The position numbers were made by a program, and so were the translations under genes. The notes beneath the pieces were generated by a model, which saw only the letters and a list, made by a program, of their open reading frames with translations, did no database searches and was not told the DNA's origin. Below are positions 44,908 through 53,486 of a DNA stretch of 64,000 bases, in pieces. This stretch comes from Verrucomicrobiales bacterium (GTDB taxonomy: Bacteria; Verrucomicrobiota; Verrucomicrobiia; Verrucomicrobiales; V1-33): the NCBI GenBank assembly GCA_028293125.1, contig JAQGPJ010000089.1, positions 62,001 to 126,000 of the forward strand. The letters are read 5' to 3'. Numbering within the stretch: position 1 is the first letter of the stretch; each line of letters starts with the position of its first letter.

Positions 44908-44994
44908 TTCCGCGGAACCAAGAGCCAGCCTCAGCCAGTCCTGCGTCACCCTGCTTGGGAGGGCAGGGTTTTGCGTGGGCAACCGCTCCCTGCG

Positions 44995-45056
44995 TTCGAC
45001 TTTGGTAAATTAAGTAATAACTGATTGATAATCAACTAGTTAAATCCAAAGTCGAA
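44995..45056. repeat. 62-bp element with 11-bp inverted ends and AT-rich core
   Basis: TTCGACTTTGG (44995-45005) and CCAAAGTCGAA (45046-45056) are perfect inverted repeats. The 40-base core is strongly AT-rich and contains the palindromes TGATT-GAT-AATCA and AACTAGTT. It lies 88 bases after the giant gene. It could be a terminator-like structure, a recombination site or a miniature element. The core has no coding potential. Confidence 0.65.
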
Positions 45057-45183
45057 TTGGGCTCCGGCTGCCGGGAAAGCTACGGCAGGCGCTTTTTTCA
45101 TGAAAACCCGGGGTTGATCCGTTTTGCGGATTCCGCCCGGCTTCCATTGCGGGAACGGCATCACTGCTGTTTAGGAAGGACGC

Positions 45184-45555
45184 ATGCCCCCTGAACCGGA
45201 CCCTATCCCCGCCGATTCCGAGAACAACACCCCGGATACCCGTGCCACCCGGCCCGCTCCCTTGCAGGATTCCCGGGACAAGCCGGATATCGGCTGCATT
45301 CTGATGCTGATGGCGCTTTTCCTGGCGGTCTTTCTGGCACCCGCCGCAGTCCTGCTGGGAGGCGCGCCGCTGGTGATCCCGCTACTGATGATCCTGATTT
45401 TCACCGTGCTCACGCCAGTGCTGAATCCCACGGAGCGCATGGCGGGCAAAGCGAAGTGGATTGGGCGGCTGCTTATCTTCACTCTGCTGGCCGCCCTAGT
45501 GGCCATAGCCTGGTGGTATCTCATGAGGCAGGTTCCGGAGCCTCTCAGGGAATAA
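45184..45555 (+). CDS. Small membrane protein, unknown family
   Basis: A 123-residue protein not recognised as any named family. The first 37 residues are polar and Pro-rich (PPEPDPIPADSENNTPDTRA). Three hydrophobic helices follow: about 38-58 (CILMLMALFLAVFLAPAAVL), 62-78 and 92-112. AGGAAGGA ends three bases before the ATG and supports this start. It stands alone on the plus strand between the giant gene and the ATP-grasp gene. Confidence 0.65.
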   Translation: MPPEPDPIPADSENNTPDTRATRPAPLQDSRDKPDIGCILMLMALFLAVFLAPAAVLLGGAPLVIPLLMILIFTVLTPVLNPTERMAGKAKWIGRLLIFTLLAALVAIAWWYLMRQVPEPLRE

Positions 45556-45878
45556 CCCGGCCTGAACCGGGAAACTTCGGAAAGTGTTGAAGTCATCCCC
45601 TCCGGATCCCTTCAAAGCGGCTTTTAACCAGCAAAAACCGCTTTGGGAACAGGCCTGTCAGCCCCTGCCGGGAAGCCGGGCAGGGGAGTTTGGGAGGGTA
45701 TGGAGGCAGCGGTTCGAAATCTGACGGGATTCCGGTGTTAAAAGCGGAATTAATATCGGCTTCAGAGGGTGTGCTGCTTCTCACTGAAAATCAGAGCACA
45801 TTTTCCCTCTGGGAAATGCGCTATTCATGCTTTGATGGAAATTTCCCTTCTTTAAGTCCCCCAGCTTTTTCCGCCTAA
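45556..45878. other. Intergenic region before the ATP-grasp gene
   Basis: These 323 bases hold a hairpin CCCCTGCC/GGCAGGGG (45662-45686) and a looser AAAGCGG/CCGCTTT pair (about 45615-45642). No T-run follows either. The last 150 bases are AT-richer and probably contain the promoter of the gene at 45879. A 63-codon minus-strand frame here is not convincing. Confidence 0.4.
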
Positions 45879-48359
45879 GTGCCCTCCGTTCTCCCGTCCC
45901 TGCTTACTGATTACCCCACCCCGGCCGGGGTGTGGGATGAGATGGTCTCCACCGGGGGCACCCTGCGCCCGCACTGGGAGCGGCTGGCGGGCTCGCTGAA
46001 CCGGCTGGGGGTTTCCGGTCTCACCGCCTGCGCCGGGCAGGCCCGGCAGTCGATCGCGGAGAACGGGGTGACCTACAATGTGTATGGGGATCCGCGCGGC
46101 ATGGACCGCCCGTGGGAGTTCGACCCGGTGCCGTTTGTCATTCCCCGGCATGAGTGGGAAGTGCTGGAGAAGGGTCTGATCCAGCGCGCCCGGCTGGTGA
46201 ACGCCGTGCTGAGTGATCTTTACGGCCCGCAGACGCTGCTGCGCTCCGCCGCGCTGCCTCCGGGCGTCATTCTGGGGAATCCGGCGTATCAGGTGGCCTG
46301 CCACGGCCTGCACCCTCCGGAGGACACTTGGCTGCACCTGTATGCCGTCGATTTGGCGCGTGGGCCTGACGGCGGGTGGTGGTGCTTTGCCGACCGCACG
46401 CAGTCCCCGTCCGGATCCGGCTACGTGCTGGAGAACCGCATCGTGCTGTCCCGCAGCCTGCCGGATGAGATCCGCGATCTCCATGTGCAGCGGCTGTCGG
46501 GATTTTACCGCGTCTTCCGGGAAAATCTGCTGCGCCAAGCCCCGCGCCGTGCCGGCACCGACGAACCGCCCCGCGTGGTCCTGCTGACCCCGGGCCCTTT
46601 GAATGAGACGTATTTCGAGCACGCCTACCTGAGCCGTTACCTGGGTTTCCCGCTGGTGGAGGGCGGCGACCTGACCGTCAGGGACCGGCGGGTGTTTCTC
46701 AAAACCCTGGAGGGCCTGCAGCCGGTGGATGTGATCCTGCGCCGCGTGGACGACAGCTTCTGCGATCCGCTGGAGCTGCGGCAGGATTCCTTCCTGGGCG
46801 TGCCGGGACTGCTGGAGGCCATGCGCGAAGGGAATGTCAGTGTGGCCAATCCCATCGGATCCGGCCTTGCGGAATCCCCGGCGCTCATGGCCTTCATGCC
46901 CGCCCTGTGCCGCCGCCTGCTCGGGGAGGACCTGCTGCTGCCCAACACCGCCACCTGGTGGTGCGGCCAGCGGCGGGAGCGGGAGCATGTGATCTCGAAT
47001 CTGGACCATTTTGTGATCAAAGCCGCGTTCTCCGAAAGGTCGGCACCGCCCATCTTTCCCTCCGAACTCACCCGGGTGGAGAAGGCCAAATTGATCGAGC
47101 GCATCCGGCGGAGCCCGCATCATTTCGTGGGGCAGGAGAAAATCACTCTCTCCGAGGCTCCGGTGTGGACGGGCTCGGGCCTGAAACCGCGCCCCATCGC
47201 CCTGCGGGTCTATCTGGCGGCGGCAGGCGACAGTTTTGTGGTCATGCCGGGCGGGCTCACGCGGGTTTCCGTCTCCCCCGCCATTCCCATCGTCTCCATG
47301 CAGAGCGGCGGCGGCAGCAAGGACACGTGGGTGCTGTCCGACGGCCCTGTCTCCCATCAGTCCCTGCTGGCGCCTGACCCCGGGAGGCGGCCAGCGGCTC
47401 CAGCGGTGACCGATCTTTCCAGCCGCGTGGCGGACAATCTCTTCTGGCTGGGCCGGTATGCCGAGCGCGTGGAGGTGCTGGTGCGGATGATGCGCGTGCT
47501 GATCACCCGGCTGACGGATGACAATGTGGCCGAAGGTCCGGAGACCACCGGCCTGCTGATGCGCCTGCTGGTGCCACTGGAGATTCTGCCCAAGGCCCCG
47601 GCCAAACCGCTGCTCATGGAGAAGTATGAGCGGGAGGCGCTGAATATTCTCTTTAAAAAGGACCGCCCGGGCGGTCTGCACCATGGACTTTCCCGCCTGC
47701 GCCACGGTGCCTGGCTGGTGCGCGACCGGCTGTCGCTCGACACTTGGCGCATCCTGACGGAACTCCAGCAGGAACTGCCCCCGGAGGGCACGGTCATGGC
47801 GCTGGATGACTCCCTTGGGCTGCTGAACCGGCTGGTCCGCACCCTTTCCGCCTTCTCCGGCATGGTGATGGAGAATATGACGCGCGGCCACGGCTGGCGG
47901 TTTCTGGACCTTGGCCGCCGGCTGGAGCGGGCGGCGGCGCTGCTTCTGATCGTGCGTGGCTCCCTTCAGATCGACCCCGCCGGACAGTATCTGCTGATGC
48001 CTCTGCTGGATATCGCCGACAGCGCCATGACCTACCGCCGCCGTTACTACTCCCACGCCCAGCGCGATGGGGTGCTGGACCTGCTGCTGACAGATGAGAC
48101 CAATCCCCGGTCCGCCCACTTCCAAATCCAGACCATCCGCGAGCACCTGGCGCACCTCCCCCCCATGCCCGGCCGCTCCAATCCCGGCCTCAAGCACCGC
48201 ATGACCGAGGAGCTCGGCAGCCGCCTCCGCGGGATGGACACTGAGGCTCCCCCCGAAACCCTGACCCCGGTGCTGACGGAGCTCGTGTCCTCCGTGTGGC
48301 AGCTGTCGGACCGCCTGGCACATGTTTACTTCAGCCACGCGGGGGCCCGGATCATCTGA
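45879..48359 (+). CDS. Circularly permuted ATP-grasp / alpha-E fusion protein
   Basis: An 826-residue protein from a GTG start; a stop codon lies directly before it. The N-terminal half is a circularly permuted ATP-grasp (DUF404/DUF407 type). Its signatures are VWDEMVSTGGTLRPHWERLA, GVTYNVYGDPRGMDRPWEFD, VVLLTPGPLNETYFEHAYLS, VSVANPIGSGLAESPALMAF and LPNTATWWCG. The C-terminal half, from about residue 510 (DLSSRVADNLFWLGRYAERV), is an alpha-E helical domain. By family, such fusions occur with a transglutaminase-like protein in a predicted peptide-ligation/tagging system. No transglutaminase gene is adjacent here. The substrate is unknown. Confidence 0.9.
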   Translation: MPSVLPSLLTDYPTPAGVWDEMVSTGGTLRPHWERLAGSLNRLGVSGLTACAGQARQSIAENGVTYNVYGDPRGMDRPWEFDPVPFVIPRHEWEVLEKGLIQRARLVNAVLSDLYGPQTLLRSAALPPGVILGNPAYQVACHGLHPPEDTWLHLYAVDLARGPDGGWWCFADRTQSPSGSGYVLENRIVLSRSLPDEIRDLHVQRLSGFYRVFRENLLRQAPRRAGTDEPPRVVLLTPGPLNETYFEHAYLSRYLGFPLVEGGDLTVRDRRVFLKTLEGLQPVDVILRRVDDSFCDPLELRQDSFLGVPGLLEAMREGNVSVANPIGSGLAESPALMAFMPALCRRLLGEDLLLPNTATWWCGQRREREHVISNLDHFVIKAAFSERSAPPIFPSELTRVEKAKLIERIRRSPHHFVGQEKITLSEAPVWTGSGLKPRPIALRVYLAAAGDSFVVMPGGLTRVSVSPAIPIVSMQSGGGSKDTWVLSDGPVSHQSLLAPDPGRRPAAPAVTDLSSRVADNLFWLGRYAERVEVLVRMMRVLITRLTDDNVAEGPETTGLLMRLLVPLEILPKAPAKPLLMEKYEREALNILFKKDRPGGLHHGLSRLRHGAWLVRDRLSLDTWRILTELQQELPPEGTVMALDDSLGLLNRLVRTLSAFSGMVMENMTRGHGWRFLDLGRRLERAAALLLIVRGSLQIDPAGQYLLMPLLDIADSAMTYRRRYYSHAQRDGVLDLLLTDETNPRSAHFQIQTIREHLAHLPPMPGRSNPGLKHRMTEELGSRLRGMDTEAPPETLTPVLTELVSSVWQLSDRLAHVYFSHAGARII

Positions 48360-48492
48360 ATCTCCGGCCGTGACTCCGGTGCTCCCTCCGCAGGGCTTGA
48401 ATTCCTCACCCGGCTGAATCAATCTTTCACCTTGTCACAGACACAGGAAAATCCGATCCAGTGCGGCAGCTGCTGATTTTCAACCCTCCGCC

Positions 48493-49638
48493 ATGTCCAT
48501 TCCGCTTTCAGCACTCTCCGCCTTCGGCGCCGCCGCACTGCTTGCCACCACCTCCTCCGCCATGGAACCCTCCATTCAGAAATCCCCGTTCGGCAAACTC
48601 CAGTCCGGTGCTCCGGTTGATCTTTACACGCTGACCAATGCCGGCGGAATGGAGGCCCGCATCACCAACTACGGCGGCATCATCGTCAGTCTGAAGGTGC
48701 CGGATGCCGACGAAAAGATGGAGGATGTGGTGCTGGGCTTTGACACTTTGGCCTCCTATGAGGCCCCGCACCCCTATTTCGGAGCCATCATCGGCCGTTA
48801 TGGCAACCGCATCGCCAACGGGAAATTCACCCTCGGCGGCACGGAGGTGAGCTTGGGTGTCAACAATGGTGCGCACAGCCTGCACGGCGGCAAAACCGGC
48901 TTTGATAAAAAAGTCTGGAAAGTGGTCCGGGCGGATCTGAAGGACGGGATTTCAGTGCTGGAGCTTAATTATGTGAGCCCGGACGGTGAGGAGGGCTATC
49001 CCGGCACTCTCAACTGCACGGTGACCTATACACTGACTCCGGCCAACGAGCTGCGCATCGACTACGCGGCCACCACGGACAAAACCACTGTGGTGAACCT
49101 GACCAACCACACGTATTTCAACCTCGCCGGGGCCGGCAGCGGGCCCATCGCGGACCATGAGCTGCAACTGCACTGCGAATCCTACACGGACACGGACAAG
49201 GACCTGATCCCCACCGGCATCATCGTCTCCGTGAAGGGCACGCCTTTTGATTTTCTGACACCCCACGCCATCGGGGAGCGCATCGGGACACCGGGCGTGC
49301 CGGCGCTGGAGCACGGCGCGGGATATGATCACAACTTCGTGATCCAAGGCGACTCCGGCAAGCTGCGGCCCGCCGCGAAAGTCACCGATCCCAAAAGCGG
49401 CCGCGTGATGGAGTGTCTGACCACCGAACCCGCCGTGCAGCTCTATACCGCCAACCAGATGGACAAACCGATCAAGGGCAAGGGTGGCAAAATGTATGAG
49501 AGGCGCGGATCATTCTGCTTGGAGACCCAGCATTATCCTGACAGCCCGAACCACAGATCCTTTCCCTCCACTGAACTGACGCCCGGCGGGAAATACCAAT
49601 CCACAACTGTTTACCGGTTCAGCGTGGTTGAGCCTTGA
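48493..49638 (+). CDS. Secreted aldose 1-epimerase
   Basis: Mutarotase of the GalM family, interconverting alpha and beta anomers of aldoses. It has 381 residues with an N-terminal signal peptide (LSALSAFGAAALLATTSSAM), so it acts in the periplasm rather than on the cytosolic Leloir pathway. Active-site blocks are NNGAHSLHGGKTGFDKKVW, VVNLTNHTYFNLAG (catalytic His), GYDHNFVI and TTEPAVQLYTANQMD (catalytic Glu). It follows the ATP-grasp gene by 133 bases, with no evident operon link. Confidence 0.93.
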   Translation: MSIPLSALSAFGAAALLATTSSAMEPSIQKSPFGKLQSGAPVDLYTLTNAGGMEARITNYGGIIVSLKVPDADEKMEDVVLGFDTLASYEAPHPYFGAIIGRYGNRIANGKFTLGGTEVSLGVNNGAHSLHGGKTGFDKKVWKVVRADLKDGISVLELNYVSPDGEEGYPGTLNCTVTYTLTPANELRIDYAATTDKTTVVNLTNHTYFNLAGAGSGPIADHELQLHCESYTDTDKDLIPTGIIVSVKGTPFDFLTPHAIGERIGTPGVPALEHGAGYDHNFVIQGDSGKLRPAAKVTDPKSGRVMECLTTEPAVQLYTANQMDKPIKGKGGKMYERRGSFCLETQHYPDSPNHRSFPSTELTPGGKYQSTTVYRFSVVEP

Positions 49639-50018
49639 CGGCACAATTCCTTTAAAATGCCGGGTTGGAGTGACGAGTGACGGACTGCATGGGGAATGCG
49701 GCGATGTCCCGTCATGACAGGAAATATCCGCATCCACCTGCTGTCCCGGGAGAGCTTGGAATTGGAAAGCATTGCGGCTGCTGAAAAATGGCCGGAGCTT
49801 GCGCTCCGCAGGGAGGCACGGCACCGCGTGGATTGTAAAGAATTCAGGAGCAAAATATTACGCAATCCTTACAGCTCAGGGTTTGGCATGAAACGGATTT
49901 GCCCCAATAAGTGAGGCAAGCCAGCCGGGAGGGAACGAAGTCTGTTTATGCGGCTTCAGCCTTCGCCTCCTCTCCCGGTCGGCTTGCTTAATTTATTCTT
50001 AATACCATCATTCCCGCC
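49639..50018. other. Intergenic region with a structured leader or terminator
   Basis: The 380-base gap contains GCAAGCCAGCCGGGAG (49917-49932), which pairs with CTCCCGGTCGGCTTGC (49972-49987) apart from two central mismatches. The enclosed 39 bases can fold further, and TTAATTTATTCTTAAT follows. The next ATG is 32 bases downstream. It may be an attenuator for the gene at 50019 or a terminator of a transcript from further up. Short frames in 49696-49914 are not convincing genes. Confidence 0.45.
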
Positions 50019-50942
50019 ATGAACAGGAACAAGCTTCTCACCGCATTCGCGTTTACCGCGCTGGCCGCATTCGCCATCTGGGAGGCGGTGCAGATCCATG
50101 AGCTGCGCGAAGCCAATGCCACGCTGGCCGGAAAGGCTGGAACGCTGACCATGGCGGAGCGCAGTGCGGCCTCCCCGCCCGGAGGGGGCGGAATGAGGCA
50201 GCCCAAAGAAGGTGCTGGCACGGAGCCCGGCGCAGGGGACAATGTTGACGCCAAAGCGAGGCCGGAGGATGCGGAGCGGTTGGCGCGCGACGCCCGGTTC
50301 CGCGAAATGCGGAAAATGGATCGCACCCAGCGGATTGATGCACGCATTCTGGCGCTGAAAACCAAGCTGAATCTGACTCCTGAGCAGGAGGCCGCCGTAC
50401 GCACCGCTATGGAGAAGGGCAGCGCCGACCGTGATGCCCTGCGGGAGGCCGGTGATGCCCGCCGCCGGGCCGGGGGAGAAGAGACGGATAAGACCCGCCA
50501 GGCCGACATGGCCAAATTCGCCGCCTCCGATGCCGCCCAGGAGAAGGCCATCACGGATCAGATGACGCCGGAGCAGCTGACCGCCTATGAGGCTTATAAA
50601 ACCGAGCAGAAGGCCACCCAAGTGGAGAATCGGGCCAACCAGCAGCTCAGCGAGCTGCAGAACAAGCTGTCACTCACTGATGATCAGAAGGATGCCGCCT
50701 TCCAGTTTTATGCGGATCAGGAACAGAACGGATTCGATCCGGGAAAAATCATCGCCGAGGGAGGCGATGTCCGGAAGTACTTTGAGGAGCGTCAAAAGCT
50801 GGCACTGGAAGCCATGCAGCAGATCCTCACGCCGGAACAGTATGAGCTTTACTCCAAACAGGAGGAGGAGCGTTCCGCCATGTTCAGAAACGGTGGCGGT
50901 TTTGGGGGTCCCGGTGGATTCGGCGGACCGCCCGGTCGCTGA
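50019..50942 (+). CDS. Exported helical protein with two LTxxQ-like motifs
   Basis: A 307-residue protein with one N-terminal hydrophobic helix (KLLTAFAFTALAAFAIWEAV), a Gly/Pro-rich stretch, then a mostly helical body. Two motifs resemble the LTxxQ repeat of Spy/CpxP-like periplasmic chaperones: LNLTPEQEAAVRTAM (about 118-132) and LSLTDDQKDAAFQFY (about 220-234), and a third partial ILTPEQYELYSK. It ends with a Gly-rich tail (GGGFGGPGGFGGPPGR). The relation to Spy is inference from motif only. A strong terminator follows. Confidence 0.65.
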   Translation: MNRNKLLTAFAFTALAAFAIWEAVQIHELREANATLAGKAGTLTMAERSAASPPGGGGMRQPKEGAGTEPGAGDNVDAKARPEDAERLARDARFREMRKMDRTQRIDARILALKTKLNLTPEQEAAVRTAMEKGSADRDALREAGDARRRAGGEETDKTRQADMAKFAASDAAQEKAITDQMTPEQLTAYEAYKTEQKATQVENRANQQLSELQNKLSLTDDQKDAAFQFYADQEQNGFDPGKIIAEGGDVRKYFEERQKLALEAMQQILTPEQYELYSKQEEERSAMFRNGGGFGGPGGFGGPPGR

Positions 50943-50982
50943 GGCATGTCGGCACCCATTCCGGGATCCTATCCGGAACTCC

Positions 50983-51032
50983 AATTCCCGGTGCCGGACT
51001 GGACAGTCCGGCGCCGGGAATTTGTTTTTTTA
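50983..51032 (+). terminator. Strong intrinsic terminator
   Basis: An 18-bp stem, with arms at 50983-51000 and 51005-51022 and one G-U wobble, a GGAC loop and a TGTTTTTTT tail. It ends transcription of the gene at 50019 and protects the convergent lepA. Confidence 0.92.
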
Positions 51033-51090
51033 AAGAATGGTGCGCTGCCGCCGTTGTCTGTCTGTCCGGGGCTGATTTTCCGGAGGAGTC

Positions 51091-52893
51091 TCAATCCCCG
51101 GTTTTCAGCACCTGCACAAAAGCCTCCTGCGGGATGTTCACCTTGCCGATCATCTTCATGCGCTTTTTGCCCTCCTTCTGCTTGTCGAGCAGCTTGCGTT
51201 TGCGGCTGATGTCACCGCCATAGCACTTGGCGGTCACGTCCTTGCGGCTGGCGCTGCGGGATTCACGGGCGATGATCTTGCCGCCGATGGCTGCCTGGAT
51301 AGCGACGGTGAAGAGCTGCTGGGGAATCACCTCCACCAGCTTTTTGGCGAGAATGCGGCCCCGGCCCTCCGCCTTGTCACGGTGGACGATGGTGGCGAAG
51401 GCATCCACCGGGTCTCCATTGATGAGCATCTCCATCTTCACCAGCTTCTCGGCGCGGTAGCCGGCGTTTTCGTAATCCATGCTGCCGTAGCCACGGGTGA
51501 TGGATTTCAGCTTGTCGTTGAAATCGACCAGAATCTCGTTCAGCGGCAGCGTGCAGGACAGCATCACGCGGCGGTCGTCCAAGGTCTCCGTGTTCTCCAG
51601 CTGGCCGCGCTTCTCAGCCACCAGCTGCATGATATCGCCAATGCATTCGTTGGGAATCAGGATAAAGGCCCGCACGATCGGCTCGCGGATTTCGGCGATG
51701 GTGCCGGCGTCGGGCAGGTAGGTGGGATTGTCCACCTTCAGCTCCGTGCCGTCGGACAGGGTAACCTCGTACACCACGCTGGGGTAGGTGGAGATAATGT
51801 CCATGTTGTACTCCCGGCGCAGGCGCTCGGTCACGATCTCCATGTGCAGCAGACCCAGGAAGCCGCAGCGGAAGCCGAAACCCAGGGCGGCGCTGCTTTC
51901 CTGCTGGAAGCGGAAGGCGCTGTCGTTGATCTGGAGCTTGCCCATGCCCGCCTTGAGCTGCTCGAAGTCGTCGGAATCGATCGGATAAATGCCGCTGAAA
52001 ACCATGGGCTGAATTTCCTTGAAGCCGGGCAGGGGATCCGGGCACATGCGGGTGGTCTCGGTGATGGTGTCGCCGATTTTCACCTCGCCGGTGGATTTCA
52101 TGTTGGCCACCACAAAACCCACATCCCCCGGGCCGAGCATATCGATGCGGCACTGCTTGGGGGTGAAGATTCCGACCTCCTTGACTTCGTAGGATTTGTT
52201 CGTGGACCACATGGTCACATTCTGGCCCTTGCGGATGGTGCCGCTGACCACACGCACATACATGATCACGCCGCGGTAGGAGTCGAACAGGGAGTCGAAC
52301 ACGCTGGCCCGGAGATAACGGTCGTCCGGCACCTGCGGCGGCGGCACGCGCTCGATGACGGCCTCCAGAATCTCCTCAATGCCGATGCCCATTTTGGCGC
52401 TGGCCTTGATGGCCTCCTCATGGGGAATGGACAGGATGTCCTCCAACTGCTTGTAAACCGCCGGCAGATTGGTGCTTGGCAGGTCGATCTTGTTGATGAC
52501 CGGAATGATGGTCAGCTTCTGCTGGTTTGCCAGGTGCAGGTTGGCCACCGTCTGGGCCTCCACCCCCTGGGCGGCGTCCACCAGCAGCACCGCGCCCTCA
52601 CAGGCGGCGAGGGAACGGCTGACCTCATAGGAGAAATCGACGTGGCCGGGGGTGTCGATCAGATTCAGCTTGTAGTCCTGCCCGTTTTTGGCACGGTAGA
52701 TCATCGTCACTGGATGGCACTTGATGGTGATGCCGCGCTCGCGCTCCAGATCCATGGAATCCAGCAACTGGTCCTGCATTTCGCGTTTGGTGACCGTTAG
52801 GGTGGTCTCGAGCAGGCGGTCCGACAGGGTGGTCTTCCCGTGGTCAATGTGGGCGATGATCGAAAAGTTGCGGGTGTTCGGGACGACAGTCAT
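51091..52893 (-). CDS. lepA: Elongation factor 4
   Basis: Ribosomal GTPase that promotes back-translocation or initiation-linked remodelling. The start at 52893 ([20 protein letters not shown]) gives 600 residues, the family length; the frame open further upstream is not coding. Motifs: G1 AHIDHGKTT (14-22), [13 protein letters not shown]3 [12 protein letters not shown]4 NKID. The LepA-specific C-terminal domain carries [20 protein letters not shown] and [18 protein letters not shown] promoter candidate TTTACA, 16-base spacer, TAGGTT lies about 30-60 bases upstream. Confidence 0.96.
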   Translation of the reverse strand: MTVVPNTRNFSIIAHIDHGKTTLSDRLLETTLTVTKREMQDQLLDSMDLERERGITIKCHPVTMIYRAKNGQDYKLNLIDTPGHVDFSYEVSRSLAACEGAVLLVDAAQGVEAQTVANLHLANQQKLTIIPVINKIDLPSTNLPAVYKQLEDILSIPHEEAIKASAKMGIGIEEILEAVIERVPPPQVPDDRYLRASVFDSLFDSYRGVIMYVRVVSGTIRKGQNVTMWSTNKSYEVKEVGIFTPKQCRIDMLGPGDVGFVVANMKSTGEVKIGDTITETTRMCPDPLPGFKEIQPMVFSGIYPIDSDDFEQLKAGMGKLQINDSAFRFQQESSAALGFGFRCGFLGLLHMEIVTERLRREYNMDIISTYPSVVYEVTLSDGTELKVDNPTYLPDAGTIAEIREPIVRAFILIPNECIGDIMQLVAEKRGQLENTETLDDRRVMLSCTLPLNEILVDFNDKLKSITRGYGSMDYENAGYRAEKLVKMEMLINGDPVDAFATIVHRDKAEGRGRILAKKLVEVIPQQLFTVAIQAAIGGKIIARESRSASRKDVTAKCYGGDISRKRKLLDKQKEGKKRMKMIGKVNIPQEAFVQVLKTGD

Positions 52894-53486
52894 TCGGAAA
52901 AGGCGGGGAGGAGGGGACACGTAACCTAATGCCGCCAGCGTCCTTGTAAAGGAAAAGACAAGGACGGGGCGGGCGGAGTGAACCGTATCCGGGGGGGCAG
53001 CCTGCCAGTGCTGCCATTGCGTCGAACAGCCATTGGGTGGTGCGGTGCCTTTGATCGATTTCTGTGCAGCTTCTCTTTCCGCTCCTGATGGATCCAAGGC
53101 TTCACAGACTCCATGAGTGGAACGGAGCCAATCCACCGCCCTTCCTCCGATGACGCAAAGGCGGGTGCAGGAGCTGACTGTCCCGCCATGTGCGGGAGCG
53201 GAGCAAAATTCCACAAGTGTCTCTCCAGGCTGCATCACAAAGCATGGTTGGCGGAGAGCGGGCTGAATCCGGATCTGCCGCTGGAGTCCGTGCTGGGTTG
53301 AAATATTGGCATACACCGCAGTGGGTTAGAGACCGCTCCCGGCAACCACCAGCCGCAAACGGTGCCCGCCGCCCGCATGTCCGCTGAGAGACAAGCCGTC
53401 GGTTTCCCGCAGGTTTGTCCCTGCGGGAAACCAGTGCGGGTTGACTGGAAATCACCTTGGATGCCGCACCCCGGCGGTGGAAACCG
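52894..53486. other. Intergenic region between lepA and the sulfatase gene
   Basis: This 593-base stretch holds the lepA promoter near its left end. A perfect 13-bp hairpin lies at 53401-53432 (GGTTTCCCGCAGG / CCTGCGGGAAACC, six-base loop), 55 bases after the sulfatase stop on that gene's downstream side; no T-run follows. Frames of 60-117 codons exist on both strands but have Arg/Cys-rich, low-quality translations, so no gene is called. Confidence 0.5.

Noticed and set aside
45852-48422. 856-codon minus-strand frame opposite the ATP-grasp gene
   Set aside because: The translation is His/Gln/Gly-rich without domains, while the plus strand carries clear family motifs over the same span.
49696-49914. 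72-codon frame after galM
   Set aside because: Weak, non-family translation with no ribosome site, overlapped by an equally poor frame on the other strand.
53102-53455. 117-codon minus-strand frame between lepA and the sulfatase gene
   Set aside because: Rich in Arg, Cys and Pro with no membrane or domain pattern; it covers a perfect hairpin and looks non-coding.
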